From contig NZ_QFOB01000008.1 in assembly GCF_003248515.1 (NCBI RefSeq), forward strand, positions 62,001 through 126,000: a stretch of DNA of 64,000 nucleotides. The letters are read 5' to 3'. The notes beneath the pieces are model-generated. The model searched no databases, was not told where the DNA came from, and was given only the letters and a program-made list of their open reading frames with translations. Of this stretch, positions 1 through 7,523 are shown piece after piece (position 1 is the first letter of the stretch; each line of letters opens with the position of its first letter). Position numbers and translations under genes: made by a program. Origin of the DNA: Sphingomonas sp. GTDB lineage: Bacteria > Pseudomonadota > Alphaproteobacteria > Sphingomonadales > Sphingomonadaceae.

Positions 1-42
1 GCGCGCGTGACGGCGATGATGCGGGGGCTCTCGCGGCGATGA
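1..42 (+). CDS. C-terminal tail of an upstream gene (partial)
   Basis: Reading frame 1 is open from the window edge to a TGA at 40-42 and gives a 13-residue basic tail (ARVTAMMRGLSRR). The stop overlaps the ydbH start codon as ATGA, the same junction used between the next two genes. This suggests a translationally coupled upstream gene in the same operon. The tail is too short to assign a function. Confidence 0.4.
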   Translation, partial: ARVTAMMRGLSRR

Positions 43-3023
43 GGCGGCCGCGCCTGTTCGCGGTGCTGGGCGTTGTTGCGTTGCTGCTGGTGCTGACATG
101 GGCGCTGCGGCTGCGGATCGCGGGGCTGCTCGTCGATCGCACTCTGGAGGCGGCCCATGTGCCCGCCAGCTATCGCATCACGAAGGTCGGCCCCTTCCTC
201 GAACGGATGGAGGATGTGCGGATCGGCGATGCGCACCGGCCCGATCTCGTTGCGAAACGGATCGACGTGACGATCGGCTATGGGCTGGCCGGTCCGATCG
301 TGCGCGGCATCGCGGTGGATGGGGTGATGCTGCGGGCGCGGCTGGATGGCGGAGGGCTGCATCTGGGCGCGATCGATCGGCTGCTGCCGGAAAGCGGGGG
401 CAAGATCGAGCTGCCCGATCTGGCGATGGCGCTGAATGACGTGACGCTCGCGCTGGATACGCCGAACGGGGCGATCCGCGTGGCGCTGGCGGGCGCGGGC
501 AATCCGGCCGGCAGCTTCCGGGGCAGCGCGCGGGCGGATGCGGATATGCTGCGGCTCGCCTCCTGCTCGCTGGCACAGGTAAAGGCGGAGATGCAGATCT
601 CCACCCTCGCTGGCGCGCCCCGGGTGGAGGGGCCGGTGCGGATTCTGGGTACGGGCTGCCCCCATCTCACGCTCGGCCGGGGCGAGTTGCGGATCGCGGC
701 GACCTCCAGCAAGGCTTTCGATCGGGTGAGCTTGCAGGCGCGGCCGACGGGCTTTGGCGGCGGGGCGGGGCCAGCGCGCTTCGGCGGCATGAGCGGCGTG
801 GTGGAGGCGGTGGGATCGTTCGGCCATCTGGATGCCAGGGGCGAGATCACGCTCGCGCATTTCGCCTTGCCGGATCAGGCGGCGGCGATTGCCGGGCTTC
901 CGCTTCCGGCGGGGCTTCCCGTCTCGCCCACGGCCACGCGCGCCGCGCGGGGCTTCACCCGGCTGCTGCGCGATTCCGATGCGCGGGTGGAATTTACCGG
1001 GCTGATCGAAGGGCTGGATGCCAGCCTGCATGTTCAGCGCGCGATGCTTGCCGGCCGCGATCGCGCACGGCTGAGCGCCACGGGCGGCGATGGCCTGCGC
1101 TGGGCACCGGGCCGCTGGCGGATCGATTCCGATATTGCGAGCGGCGGGGGCGATCTGCCGCCCCTGCGGCTGCGCATCCGGCAGGCGGGCGATGGCGCGC
1201 CGCTCAACGCCACCGGCCGGCTCGATCCCTTCCGCTCGGCGGATGCCTCGATCGCTGCGCCGAAGCTGTCCTTCGCCTGGGATGATGGCGTGGCCCGGTT
1301 CGCAACGCGATTGCTGATCGATGGGCCGCTGGGCGACGGCGAGGTGCGCGGGCTGGAGGTGCCGCTCGACGGGCGCGTGTCTGCCGATGATGGCTTGGCG
1401 ATCAATGCCGGATGCCGTGACGTCTCGTTCCGCGCGATGCGCCAGAGCGCGGTGACGTTCGATGCCGCGCGCCTGCGTTTGTGCGGCCGCCCGCTCGTCG
1501 CGCGGGCGCCGGGGGGCGCGCTGCGGATCGATGCGGCGGCCGGCCCGATCCGGCTGACCGGGCGGAGCGGCGCCGCGCCGCTGCTGCTGACGGCAAGTGG
1601 CGCGCACGCCGATGCGCGCGGTTTTCATCTGGCCGGTCTCGCCGCCATGCTGGGCGATCCCGCAAGGCCGACGCGGCTGGACGTGGCGACGCTTGACGGC
1701 GCGTTCGGCGCGGCCGGCCCCGGTGGCCGCTTCGAAGGCGCGAACGGCGCGATCACGAATGTGCCGCTGGATCTGAAGGGGGCGGCGGGCGAGTGGGCGC
1801 TGCGTGGCGGCGTGCTGGCCATCAGGGGCAGGTTGCAAGTGAGCGATCAGGCGGCCGAGCCGCGCTTCCATCCGCTGGATGCCGATGACGTGACGCTGGA
1901 TCTGGCCGGCGGGAGGATCACCGCTGCGGGCATCCTTCGCCAGCCCGCGCGCGGCACGGCGGTTGCGCGGGTCACGCTTGCGCATGATCTGGGCGCGGGG
2001 ACCGGACATGCCGATCTCGACGTGGCCGGCATCACCTTCGTGCCCAAGGGGCTCCAGCCCGATGCGCTGACGCCGCTCACGCTGGGCGTGATCGCCAATG
2101 TCGCGGGCACGGTCGCGGGCCATGGACGCATCGACTGGGGAGCGGCGGGCGTGACAAGCGGCGGCACGTTCGCCACCGAGCGGCTGGATCTCGCCGCCGC
2201 CTTCGGCCCCGTTTCCGGCATCAGGGGGCAGATCGTCTTCACCGATCTGCTCGGCCTGGTGAGCGCGCCGGGGCAGGCCGTGACGATCGCGGAGCTGAAT
2301 CCGGGCGTGCAGGTGAGCGAGGGGACAGCCCATTATCAGCTGATCGGGAATAATCGCGTCCGCATCGAGGATGCCACCTTCCCCTTTGCGGGCGGCACGC
2401 TGCGGCTGGATCCCGCCACGCTGGATTTCAACAAGGCGGCCGAACGGCGGCTCACCTTCCGCGTGGAAACTGTGAATGCTGCCGTCTTCATACAGCAGCT
2501 GGATTTCCCGAACATCGCCGCCACCGGCACGTTCGACGGCGAACTGCCGATGATCTTCGATGACAATGGCGGCCGGATCGAAAAGGGTTTCGTCACGGCG
2601 CGCGGCGGCGGCACTCTCGCTTATGTGGGTGAGCTTACGACGGCGCAGCTGGGCGCGATGGGCAAGCTGGCCTTCGATGCGCTGAAGGCGATCCGCTATT
2701 CGGCGCTGGACATCAGCCTCGACGGGCGCCTGGACGGTGAAATGGTGAGCAACGTGCGCTTCACCGGCGTGCGCGAGGCGACGCCGGAGCAGAGCCTGAT
2801 CACCCGGCTGATCCGCAACCTGCCCTTCCGCTTCAATATCGCGATCCGCGCGCCCTTCCGTGGTCTTGTCGGCACGGCGCGGGCCTATATGGATCCCAGC
2901 CTGCTGCTGAATTCGGTACGGCAACCGGCCGCCACCCCTGCGGCGACCTCCGCCGCCAGCCCGCCCGCGACAACGGCGGCTGAACCCCCTATTCAGGCCC
3001 CCGAAAGCGGAGTTGTGCGATGA
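39..3023 (+). CDS. ydbH: YdbH family AsmA-like intermembrane transport protein
   Basis: A 994-residue protein with an N-terminal membrane anchor (about residues 7-23) followed by a long periplasmic beta-rich region. YdbH belongs to the AsmA-like bridge proteins (with TamB and YhdP) that help move phospholipids between the inner and outer membranes. It is somewhat longer than E. coli YdbH (about 880 residues) and ends in a Pro/Ala/Thr-rich tail. The C-terminal part (about residues 750-950) is the best conserved stretch. The assignment rests heavily on the two downstream genes, which are the YnbE and YdbL partners, coupled by ATGA overlaps. The start at 39 overlaps the stop of the preceding frame. 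I infer a function in outer-membrane lipid homeostasis. Confidence 0.85.
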   Translation: MRRPRLFAVLGVVALLLVLTWALRLRIAGLLVDRTLEAAHVPASYRITKVGPFLERMEDVRIGDAHRPDLVAKRIDVTIGYGLAGPIVRGIAVDGVMLRARLDGGGLHLGAIDRLLPESGGKIELPDLAMALNDVTLALDTPNGAIRVALAGAGNPAGSFRGSARADADMLRLASCSLAQVKAEMQISTLAGAPRVEGPVRILGTGCPHLTLGRGELRIAATSSKAFDRVSLQARPTGFGGGAGPARFGGMSGVVEAVGSFGHLDARGEITLAHFALPDQAAAIAGLPLPAGLPVSPTATRAARGFTRLLRDSDARVEFTGLIEGLDASLHVQRAMLAGRDRARLSATGGDGLRWAPGRWRIDSDIASGGGDLPPLRLRIRQAGDGAPLNATGRLDPFRSADASIAAPKLSFAWDDGVARFATRLLIDGPLGDGEVRGLEVPLDGRVSADDGLAINAGCRDVSFRAMRQSAVTFDAARLRLCGRPLVARAPGGALRIDAAAGPIRLTGRSGAAPLLLTASGAHADARGFHLAGLAAMLGDPARPTRLDVATLDGAFGAAGPGGRFEGANGAITNVPLDLKGAAGEWALRGGVLAIRGRLQVSDQAAEPRFHPLDADDVTLDLAGGRITAAGILRQPARGTAVARVTLAHDLGAGTGHADLDVAGITFVPKGLQPDALTPLTLGVIANVAGTVAGHGRIDWGAAGVTSGGTFATERLDLAAAFGPVSGIRGQIVFTDLLGLVSAPGQAVTIAELNPGVQVSEGTAHYQLIGNNRVRIEDATFPFAGGTLRLDPATLDFNKAAERRLTFRVETVNAAVFIQQLDFPNIAATGTFDGELPMIFDDNGGRIEKGFVTARGGGTLAYVGELTTAQLGAMGKLAFDALKAIRYSALDISLDGRLDGEMVSNVRFTGVREATPEQSLITRLIRNLPFRFNIAIRAPFRGLVGTARAYMDPSLLLNSVRQPAATPAATSAASPPATTAAEPPIQAPESGVVR

Positions 3024-3238
3024 AAGGCCCGTGCTTGACGGAGATGATGACGGGCGCGATGCGATGGCTGGCGGTGGCTTCAGGTGCTATGGCCCTTGCG
3101 GGTTGCATCACCGTGAAGGCGCCGGACAAGCCGATCGAGATCAACCTGAACATCAACGTGAAGCAGGAGGTCGTCGTCAGCCTGAAGAAGGACGCCGACG
3201 ACTTCATCGCCAACAATCCGGACCTGTTCCCGAAATGA
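3020..3238 (+). CDS. ynbE: YnbE family outer-membrane lipoprotein
   Basis: A 72-residue lipoprotein with a signal peptide ending in a lipobox (LAGC, Cys about residue 29). A short conserved segment follows, including KPIEINLNINVKQEV. YnbE pairs with YdbH in E. coli and is thought to complete the intermembrane bridge at the outer membrane. The start overlaps the ydbH stop by 4 nt (ATGA), and its own stop overlaps ydbL in the same way. Internal Met codons at residues 9, 10 and 14 are alternative starts that would still leave a signal sequence. Confidence 0.85.
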   Translation: MKGPCLTEMMTGAMRWLAVASGAMALAGCITVKAPDKPIEINLNINVKQEVVVSLKKDADDFIANNPDLFPK

Positions 3239-3612
3239 AGACGAAAACGCTCCTGATTTCCGGCCTGATCGGCCTCTCGCTGTTCGCGGCGGCACCCGCG
3301 CTCGCCCAGATGGATGGCGAGGTGGAGGCGGCACTGGATGCCGGCACCGTGGGCGAGCAGGCGGATGGCTATCTCGGCTTCGCGCGGGCGCCTGTCGGCG
3401 GCCTCAAGGCCAAGGTGGACGCGATCAACATCAAGCGCCGCCAGGGGTATACGCAGGTCGCGCAGAGCAAGAACGTGCCGATCGAAGCCTTCGCCGCCTC
3501 GATCGGGTGTCGCACGCTCGCGGGCCTCAAGGCGGGGCGCGCCTACAATATCGGCGGTGCCTGGGCGGTGAAGACCGGCCCGATCACGCTGCCGCCCCAG
3601 TGCGGGGCATAA
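3235..3612 (+). CDS. ydbL: YdbL family periplasmic protein (DUF1318)
   Basis: A 125-residue protein with a cleavable signal peptide (cleavage near APALAQ, residue 22) and a DUF1318/YdbL domain. The domain includes KVDAINIKRRQGYTQVAQ and a C-terminal segment with GRAYNIGGAW. YdbL is the periplasmic partner that modulates YdbH-YnbE assembly. ATGA overlap with ynbE places it third in the operon. A small GC hairpin after the stop (3636-3658) may end the transcript. Confidence 0.85.
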   Translation: MKTKTLLISGLIGLSLFAAAPALAQMDGEVEAALDAGTVGEQADGYLGFARAPVGGLKAKVDAINIKRRQGYTQVAQSKNVPIEAFAASIGCRTLAGLKAGRAYNIGGAWAVKTGPITLPPQCGA

Positions 3613-3635
3613 GCGCCTCCCGATAGTGCCCGATC

Positions 3636-3658
3636 CCGGCGCCGTGCTTCCGCGCCGG
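3636..3658 (+). terminator. GC hairpin after ydbL
   Basis: CCGGCGC and GCGCCGG form a perfect 7-bp stem with a 9-nt loop, 24 nt after the ydbL stop. It has no T-run, so it is a weak candidate terminator between convergent genes. Confidence 0.35.
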
Positions 3659-3732
3659 ACTGAGCGTCCGCGCGGGAGATACGGCCCTCGGCAGCGCATG
3701 CCCGGTGCGGCACGCGCGCCAGGCGGCGCGGA

Positions 3733-4599
3733 TCAGCCGCGCGTTCGTCCGTAAACCGATGCGGGCCTGCCGACCATGCCGGGCTCGAAGGCAAAGAGGC
3801 CGCCGGCCAGCGGCTGCGCGGCGAGCGCCGTCTCGTTCAGGCCCACGCTGGCCGATGTGACGAAGAGCGTCCCCAGCCCCTCGCCACCGAAGGCAAGGCT
3901 CGTCGGCCGCTCCACCGGCATCTGCACCTCGGCCACGATCCTTCCATCCGGGGAAAGCCGGCGCACGCACCAGCCATCCCAGAAGGCCACCCACAGATGA
4001 TCCTCGGCATCGCAGGTCATTCCGTCCGGAAAGCCCTGCTCCTCGCGGAAGCTGGCGAAGAGGGTGCGCGGCGCGTCGCCGCCGGCCGGATAGGCGTAGA
4101 TCCGGCCCAACGCCGAATCGGCCAGATACATGCGGCCGGCGGAATCGAAGGCGGGGCCATTGGGGACGCGAAACCCTTCGGCCACGCGCCGCGCCCTTCC
4201 ATCCGCCTCCAGGCAATGGATCGCGCCCGATGCTTCCTGCTCGGCATCGTCCATCGTGCCGGCCCAGAAGCGGCCGAGCGGATCGACCTTGCCATCGTTG
4301 AAGCGGTTGCCCGGCGCCTCGCCCTCCGGCGTCGCGATCGGCTCGATCGCGCCTGTCTCGGGATCGAGCCGGACGAAGCCTTCATCCCCGCAGGCGACGA
4401 AACGCCCTCCCGCCGCTAGCCCCACCGCCGTGATCCGCCGGTCGAGCTGGAGGAAGCGCGTCTCGCCCGTGGCGGGCGAATGGCGGTGGAGGCGTGCGCG
4501 CTTGATATCGACCCACCAGAGCGTCTCGCGGGCGACATCCCACAGCGGGCCTTCGCCGAGGAGGGCGGAAATATCCGCCACGCATCGCACCGCTGTCAT
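3733..4599 (-). CDS. SMP-30/gluconolaconase-type sugar lactonase (regucalcin family)
   Basis: A 288-residue six-bladed propeller lactonase. The metal-site motifs are present: LLGEGPLW at the N-terminus (Glu ligand), NRFNDGK, VPNGPAFD (Asn ligand) and FPDGMTCD (Asp ligand). The family hydrolyses aldonolactones. Divergence from dgoK-dgoA-galactose dehydrogenase points to D-galactono-lactone as substrate, making it step 2 of the De Ley-Doudoroff route; this is inference from context. I prefer the ATG at 4599 to the one at 4611 because GAGG lies at a proper distance before it. A perfect operator palindrome lies 33 nt upstream of the start (4632-4648). Confidence 0.85.
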   Translation of the reverse strand: MTAVRCVADISALLGEGPLWDVARETLWWVDIKRARLHRHSPATGETRFLQLDRRITAVGLAAGGRFVACGDEGFVRLDPETGAIEPIATPEGEAPGNRFNDGKVDPLGRFWAGTMDDAEQEASGAIHCLEADGRARRVAEGFRVPNGPAFDSAGRMYLADSALGRIYAYPAGGDAPRTLFASFREEQGFPDGMTCDAEDHLWVAFWDGWCVRRLSPDGRIVAEVQMPVERPTSLAFGGEGLGTLFVTSASVGLNETALAAQPLAGGLFAFEPGMVGRPASVYGRTRG

Positions 4600-4631
4600 G
4601 CCGCCTCGCATCCCCTTGTGATCTCGGGACG

Positions 4632-4648
4632 GACTTGTATGACAAGTC
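4632..4648. promoter_or_regulatory. FadR/GntR-type operator, lactonase/dgoK divergent region
   Basis: A perfect inverted repeat, GACTTGT-ATG-ACAAGTC (core TTGTATGACAA at 4635-4645). It fits the TNGTNNNACNA consensus of FadR-subfamily GntR regulators. It lies between the divergent lactonase and dgoK genes. The same 11-mer recurs on the other strand at 7431-7441. Confidence 0.65.
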
Positions 4649-4883
4649 TTCGCAAGGCAAGCGAAATGCGGCTTGCCACCCCGGTTGTCGATCGTGCCGA
4701 TGGCCTAGTAGGGGAGCGGGCAGCCGAAGGCTTCAGGGAGCGGCCGGGTTCGATGATCGATGACAGCAAAGCCGGGCTTCGTCAGGCCTCAGACCATGGC
4801 ATGCGGGATCGGCGCGGCATGAACGGTCGCCTGCCCGAGCGGTGCGCGGGCGCGTTTGTGGCGGGCGGGCGAGGGGCGCTCTG

Positions 4884-5765
4884 ATGGCGAAGGGGCGCTT
4901 TCTCGCGATCGACTGGGGCACGACCAACCGGCGCGTCTATGTGATGGATGGCGATGGCCTCGTGCTCGCGACCGCGCGGGACGATCGTGGCATCAAGAGC
5001 GTGGCGGCGGGCGGCTGGTCGACGGAACTGGCGGGGCTGCGCGCGCGCTTCGGCGATCTGCCCGCGCTCGTCGCCGGCATGGTGGGCTCCACGCGCGGCT
5101 GGATCGAGGTGCCCTATGTAATGGCACCCGCCGGCGTGGCGGAGCTTGCCGCCGGGCTCGGCCATGTCGCGGGCGAGCGTTTCGCGATCGTCCCCGGCGT
5201 GGCCTGCAATGGCGCGGACGAGCGGCCGGACGTGATGCGGGGCGAGGAGGTGCAGGCAGTGGGCGCGGCGCTTGCCGGGCTCACGCCGGGCGACGCCCTG
5301 TTCTGCCAGCCGGGCACGCACAACAAGTGGATCACGCTGGAGGGCGGCCGGATCGTCCGCATTACCACCGCGATGACCGGCGAACTCTTCGCGCTGCTGC
5401 GCGATCATAGCATTCTGGCCGAGATGATGGGTGGCAGGGTGGCGGACGGCGCCGCGTTTCGCGAGGGGCTGGCGGACGCGGCGGAGGGCGATCTGCTGTC
5501 GCGCCTGTTCGGCATCCGCGCCTCCGTCCTGCTCGGGAGGCGGATGGCCGGGGATGGCGCGGCCTATGCCAGTGGCCTCCTGATCGGCAGCGATGTCGCC
5601 GCGCGCGATGTGGCGGGGCGGGCCGTGCACATCCTTTCCGATCCCAATCTCGGCCCGCTTTATGCCACCGCCATCGCGCATTTCGGCGGCACCGCCACCG
5701 AGATCGACGGCCAGGCTGCCTTCCTTGCCGGCATCCACCATATCCGGAGCATGATCGATGACTGA
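4884..5765 (+). CDS. dgoK: 2-dehydro-3-deoxygalactonokinase
   Basis: A 293-residue DgoK-family sugar acid kinase with the N-terminal phosphate-binding motif AIDWGTTNRR and a central GTHNKWI segment, both typical of DgoK. It phosphorylates 2-keto-3-deoxygalactonate at O6 in the cytoplasm. The ATG at 4884 follows GAGGGG; an upstream in-frame Met at 4842 is less likely because it adds a non-conserved Arg/Gly-rich extension. It overlaps dgoA by 8 nt, and dgoA overlaps the next gene by 4 nt, so the three are one operon. Galactonate dehydratase (DgoD), needed between lactonase and kinase, is not in the window. Confidence 0.9.
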   Translation: MAKGRFLAIDWGTTNRRVYVMDGDGLVLATARDDRGIKSVAAGGWSTELAGLRARFGDLPALVAGMVGSTRGWIEVPYVMAPAGVAELAAGLGHVAGERFAIVPGVACNGADERPDVMRGEEVQAVGAALAGLTPGDALFCQPGTHNKWITLEGGRIVRITTAMTGELFALLRDHSILAEMMGGRVADGAAFREGLADAAEGDLLSRLFGIRASVLLGRRMAGDGAAYASGLLIGSDVAARDVAGRAVHILSDPNLGPLYATAIAHFGGTATEIDGQAAFLAGIHHIRSMIDD

Positions 5766-6393
5766 TCCCAAGACGCTTTTCCTCGATGCCTTCGCGGCCT
5801 GCCCGCTGGTCGCGGTGCTGCGCGGCCTGACGCCGGCCGAGAGCGAGGATGTGGGCGATGCGCTGGTGGGCGCGGGCTTCACGATGCTGGAAGTGCCGCT
5901 CAATTCGCCGGACCCCTATGAAAGCATCGCGAAGCTCGTCCGCCGCCATGGCGACAAGGCACTGGTGGGCGCGGGCACGGTGCTGACGGTGGAGCAGGTG
6001 GGGCTGGTGGCGGCGGCGGGCGGAAAGCTCGTCGTCTCGCCCAACAGCGATCCTGCGGTGATCGCCGCCACGGTGGCGGCGGGCATGGTTTCGCTGCCCG
6101 GCTATTTCACGCCGAGCGAGGGCTTCGCCGCGCTTGCCGCCGGCGCGCACGGGCTGAAGCTGTTTCCGGCCGAGGGGGCATCGCCCGCTTTCCTGAAGGC
6201 ACAGCGCGCGGTGCTGCCGAAGGAGACGAAGGTGCTGGCGGTTGGCGGCATCACGCCGGAGGTGATGCCGCAGTGGCGCGCCGCCGGCGCCGATGGCTTC
6301 GGGCTCGGCTCCAACCTGTATCGCGCGGGCAAGCCCGCCGCCGAGGTCGCGGCCGAGGCCACCCGCTTCGTGGCGGCTGTCCACGCCCTGTGA
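5758..6393 (+). CDS. dgoA: 2-dehydro-3-deoxy-6-phosphogalactonate aldolase
   Basis: A 211-residue KDPG/KDPGal aldolase with VAVLRGLTP near the start, GAGTVLT (residues about 63-69), SLPGYFTPSE, and the Schiff-base lysine in LKLFPAE (about residue 131). It cleaves KDPGal to pyruvate and glyceraldehyde-3-phosphate. KDPG and KDPGal aldolases are homologous; DgoA is preferred because of the coupling to dgoK. It overlaps dgoK by 8 nt and the downstream dehydrogenase by 4 nt (GTGA). Confidence 0.9.
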   Translation: MTDPKTLFLDAFAACPLVAVLRGLTPAESEDVGDALVGAGFTMLEVPLNSPDPYESIAKLVRRHGDKALVGAGTVLTVEQVGLVAAAGGKLVVSPNSDPAVIAATVAAGMVSLPGYFTPSEGFAALAAGAHGLKLFPAEGASPAFLKAQRAVLPKETKVLAVGGITPEVMPQWRAAGADGFGLGSNLYRAGKPAAEVAAEATRFVAAVHAL

Positions 6394-7325
6394 GCGAACC
6401 GCTGCGCATCGCGATCGTCGGCTATGGCAAGATAGCGGAGGACCAGCATGTCCCCGCCATCGCCGGCAACGCCGCGCTGAAACTGATCGCCTGCGTCAGC
6501 CGCCGGAAGGCCGCGCCCGCCGGCGTGCCGGCCTTCGCCTCGATCGCGGATCTGCGCGCGTCTGGCCTGAGGGTGGATGCGGTCGCGCTGTGCAACACGC
6601 CTGAGGATCGCCCCGCCACCGCGCATGAGGCCATTGCGGCCGGATGGCATGTCTTCCTGGAAAAGCCTCCGGCGGCCACGCTGGGCGCGGTCGCGGAGAT
6701 CGAGGCGGCGGCGGTGGAGGCGGGGATCACCCTGTTCGCTTCCTGGCATTCGCGCTTCGCCCCGGCCGTGGCGGAGGCGCGGGCGCGGCTGGCGGGTGCC
6801 GGGATCAGGGCATTCGAGATCGAATGGCGCGAGGACGTTCGCAAATGGCACCCCGGCCAGGCGTGGATCTGGCAGCCGGGCGGCTTCGGCGTGTTCGATC
6901 CGGGCATCAACGCGCTTTCGATCGCGACCGAGATCCTGCCCGTGCACCTCACGATCGAGGCGGCCTCGCTGGACGTGCCTTCGAACCGGAGCCAGCCGAT
7001 CGCGGCCGCGCTCCGCTTCGGCGGGCAAGGCGTGCCGGCGGATGCACATGCCCGGTTCGACTGGGGGCCGACCGATCGCGAAACCTGGACGGTGCGGATC
7101 GAAACGGACGCCGGCCGGCTGGCGCTGATCGATGGCGGCGCGCGCCTGCTGGCCGATGGCGTGGAGGTGCCCGTATCCGGGCCTCACGAATATCCCGCGC
7201 TATATGATCGTTTCCTCGGGCTGGTCCGGGATGGTCGCAGCGAGGTTGATCTCCGGCCGCTCCGGCTCGTCGCCGATGCCTTCCTGCGCGGCGAGCGCCG
7301 CAGCGTCGCGCCGTTCGAGGATTGA
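6390..7325 (+). CDS. gal: Galactose 1-dehydrogenase, Gfo/Idh/MocA family
   Basis: A 311-residue oxidoreductase with an N-terminal Rossmann motif (IAIVGYGKIA) and the Gfo/Idh/MocA signature FLEKPP (about residue 90). Length and the first 30 residues resemble Pseudomonas-type D-galactose 1-dehydrogenase, which makes galactonolactone with NAD(P). This is step 1 of the De Ley-Doudoroff pathway and fits the adjacent lactonase, kinase and aldolase. The GTG at 6390 overlaps the dgoA stop. A related substrate such as L-arabinose or D-fucose cannot be excluded. Confidence 0.75.
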   Translation: MSEPLRIAIVGYGKIAEDQHVPAIAGNAALKLIACVSRRKAAPAGVPAFASIADLRASGLRVDAVALCNTPEDRPATAHEAIAAGWHVFLEKPPAATLGAVAEIEAAAVEAGITLFASWHSRFAPAVAEARARLAGAGIRAFEIEWREDVRKWHPGQAWIWQPGGFGVFDPGINALSIATEILPVHLTIEAASLDVPSNRSQPIAAALRFGGQGVPADAHARFDWGPTDRETWTVRIETDAGRLALIDGGARLLADGVEVPVSGPHEYPALYDRFLGLVRDGRSEVDLRPLRLVADAFLRGERRSVAPFED

Positions 7326-7430
7326 GGCCGGCGCCGGTGTGATCCGGCCGCCACAATCGGCCAGATTTGGCATTTCAATTTCCGCCTCCCCCGGCCCGAG
7401 CCGGCAATTTGTCGCGATTCGGCACAAAAT

Positions 7431-7441
7431 TTGTCATACAA
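7431..7441. promoter_or_regulatory. FadR/GntR-type operator upstream of the TBDR
   Basis: TTGTCATACAA is the exact reverse complement of the operator core at 4635-4645. It lies 83 nt before the receptor start. The stretch upstream (7408-7430) also holds TTTGT and ACAAA arms. Confidence 0.6.
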
Positions 7442-7523
7442 CACTTGAACGCCTCTCCAGTCCGATCTAGAGGGCGGCATCAAGCCGATGACAGAGTCGG
7501 CGTATCAAAGGGGAGGGAAGAGC

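Noticed and set aside
5758..6393. Entner-Doudoroff KDPG aldolase (eda)
   Set aside because: The fold is the same, but overlap with dgoK and proximity of galactose dehydrogenase and lactonase favour KDPGal aldolase.
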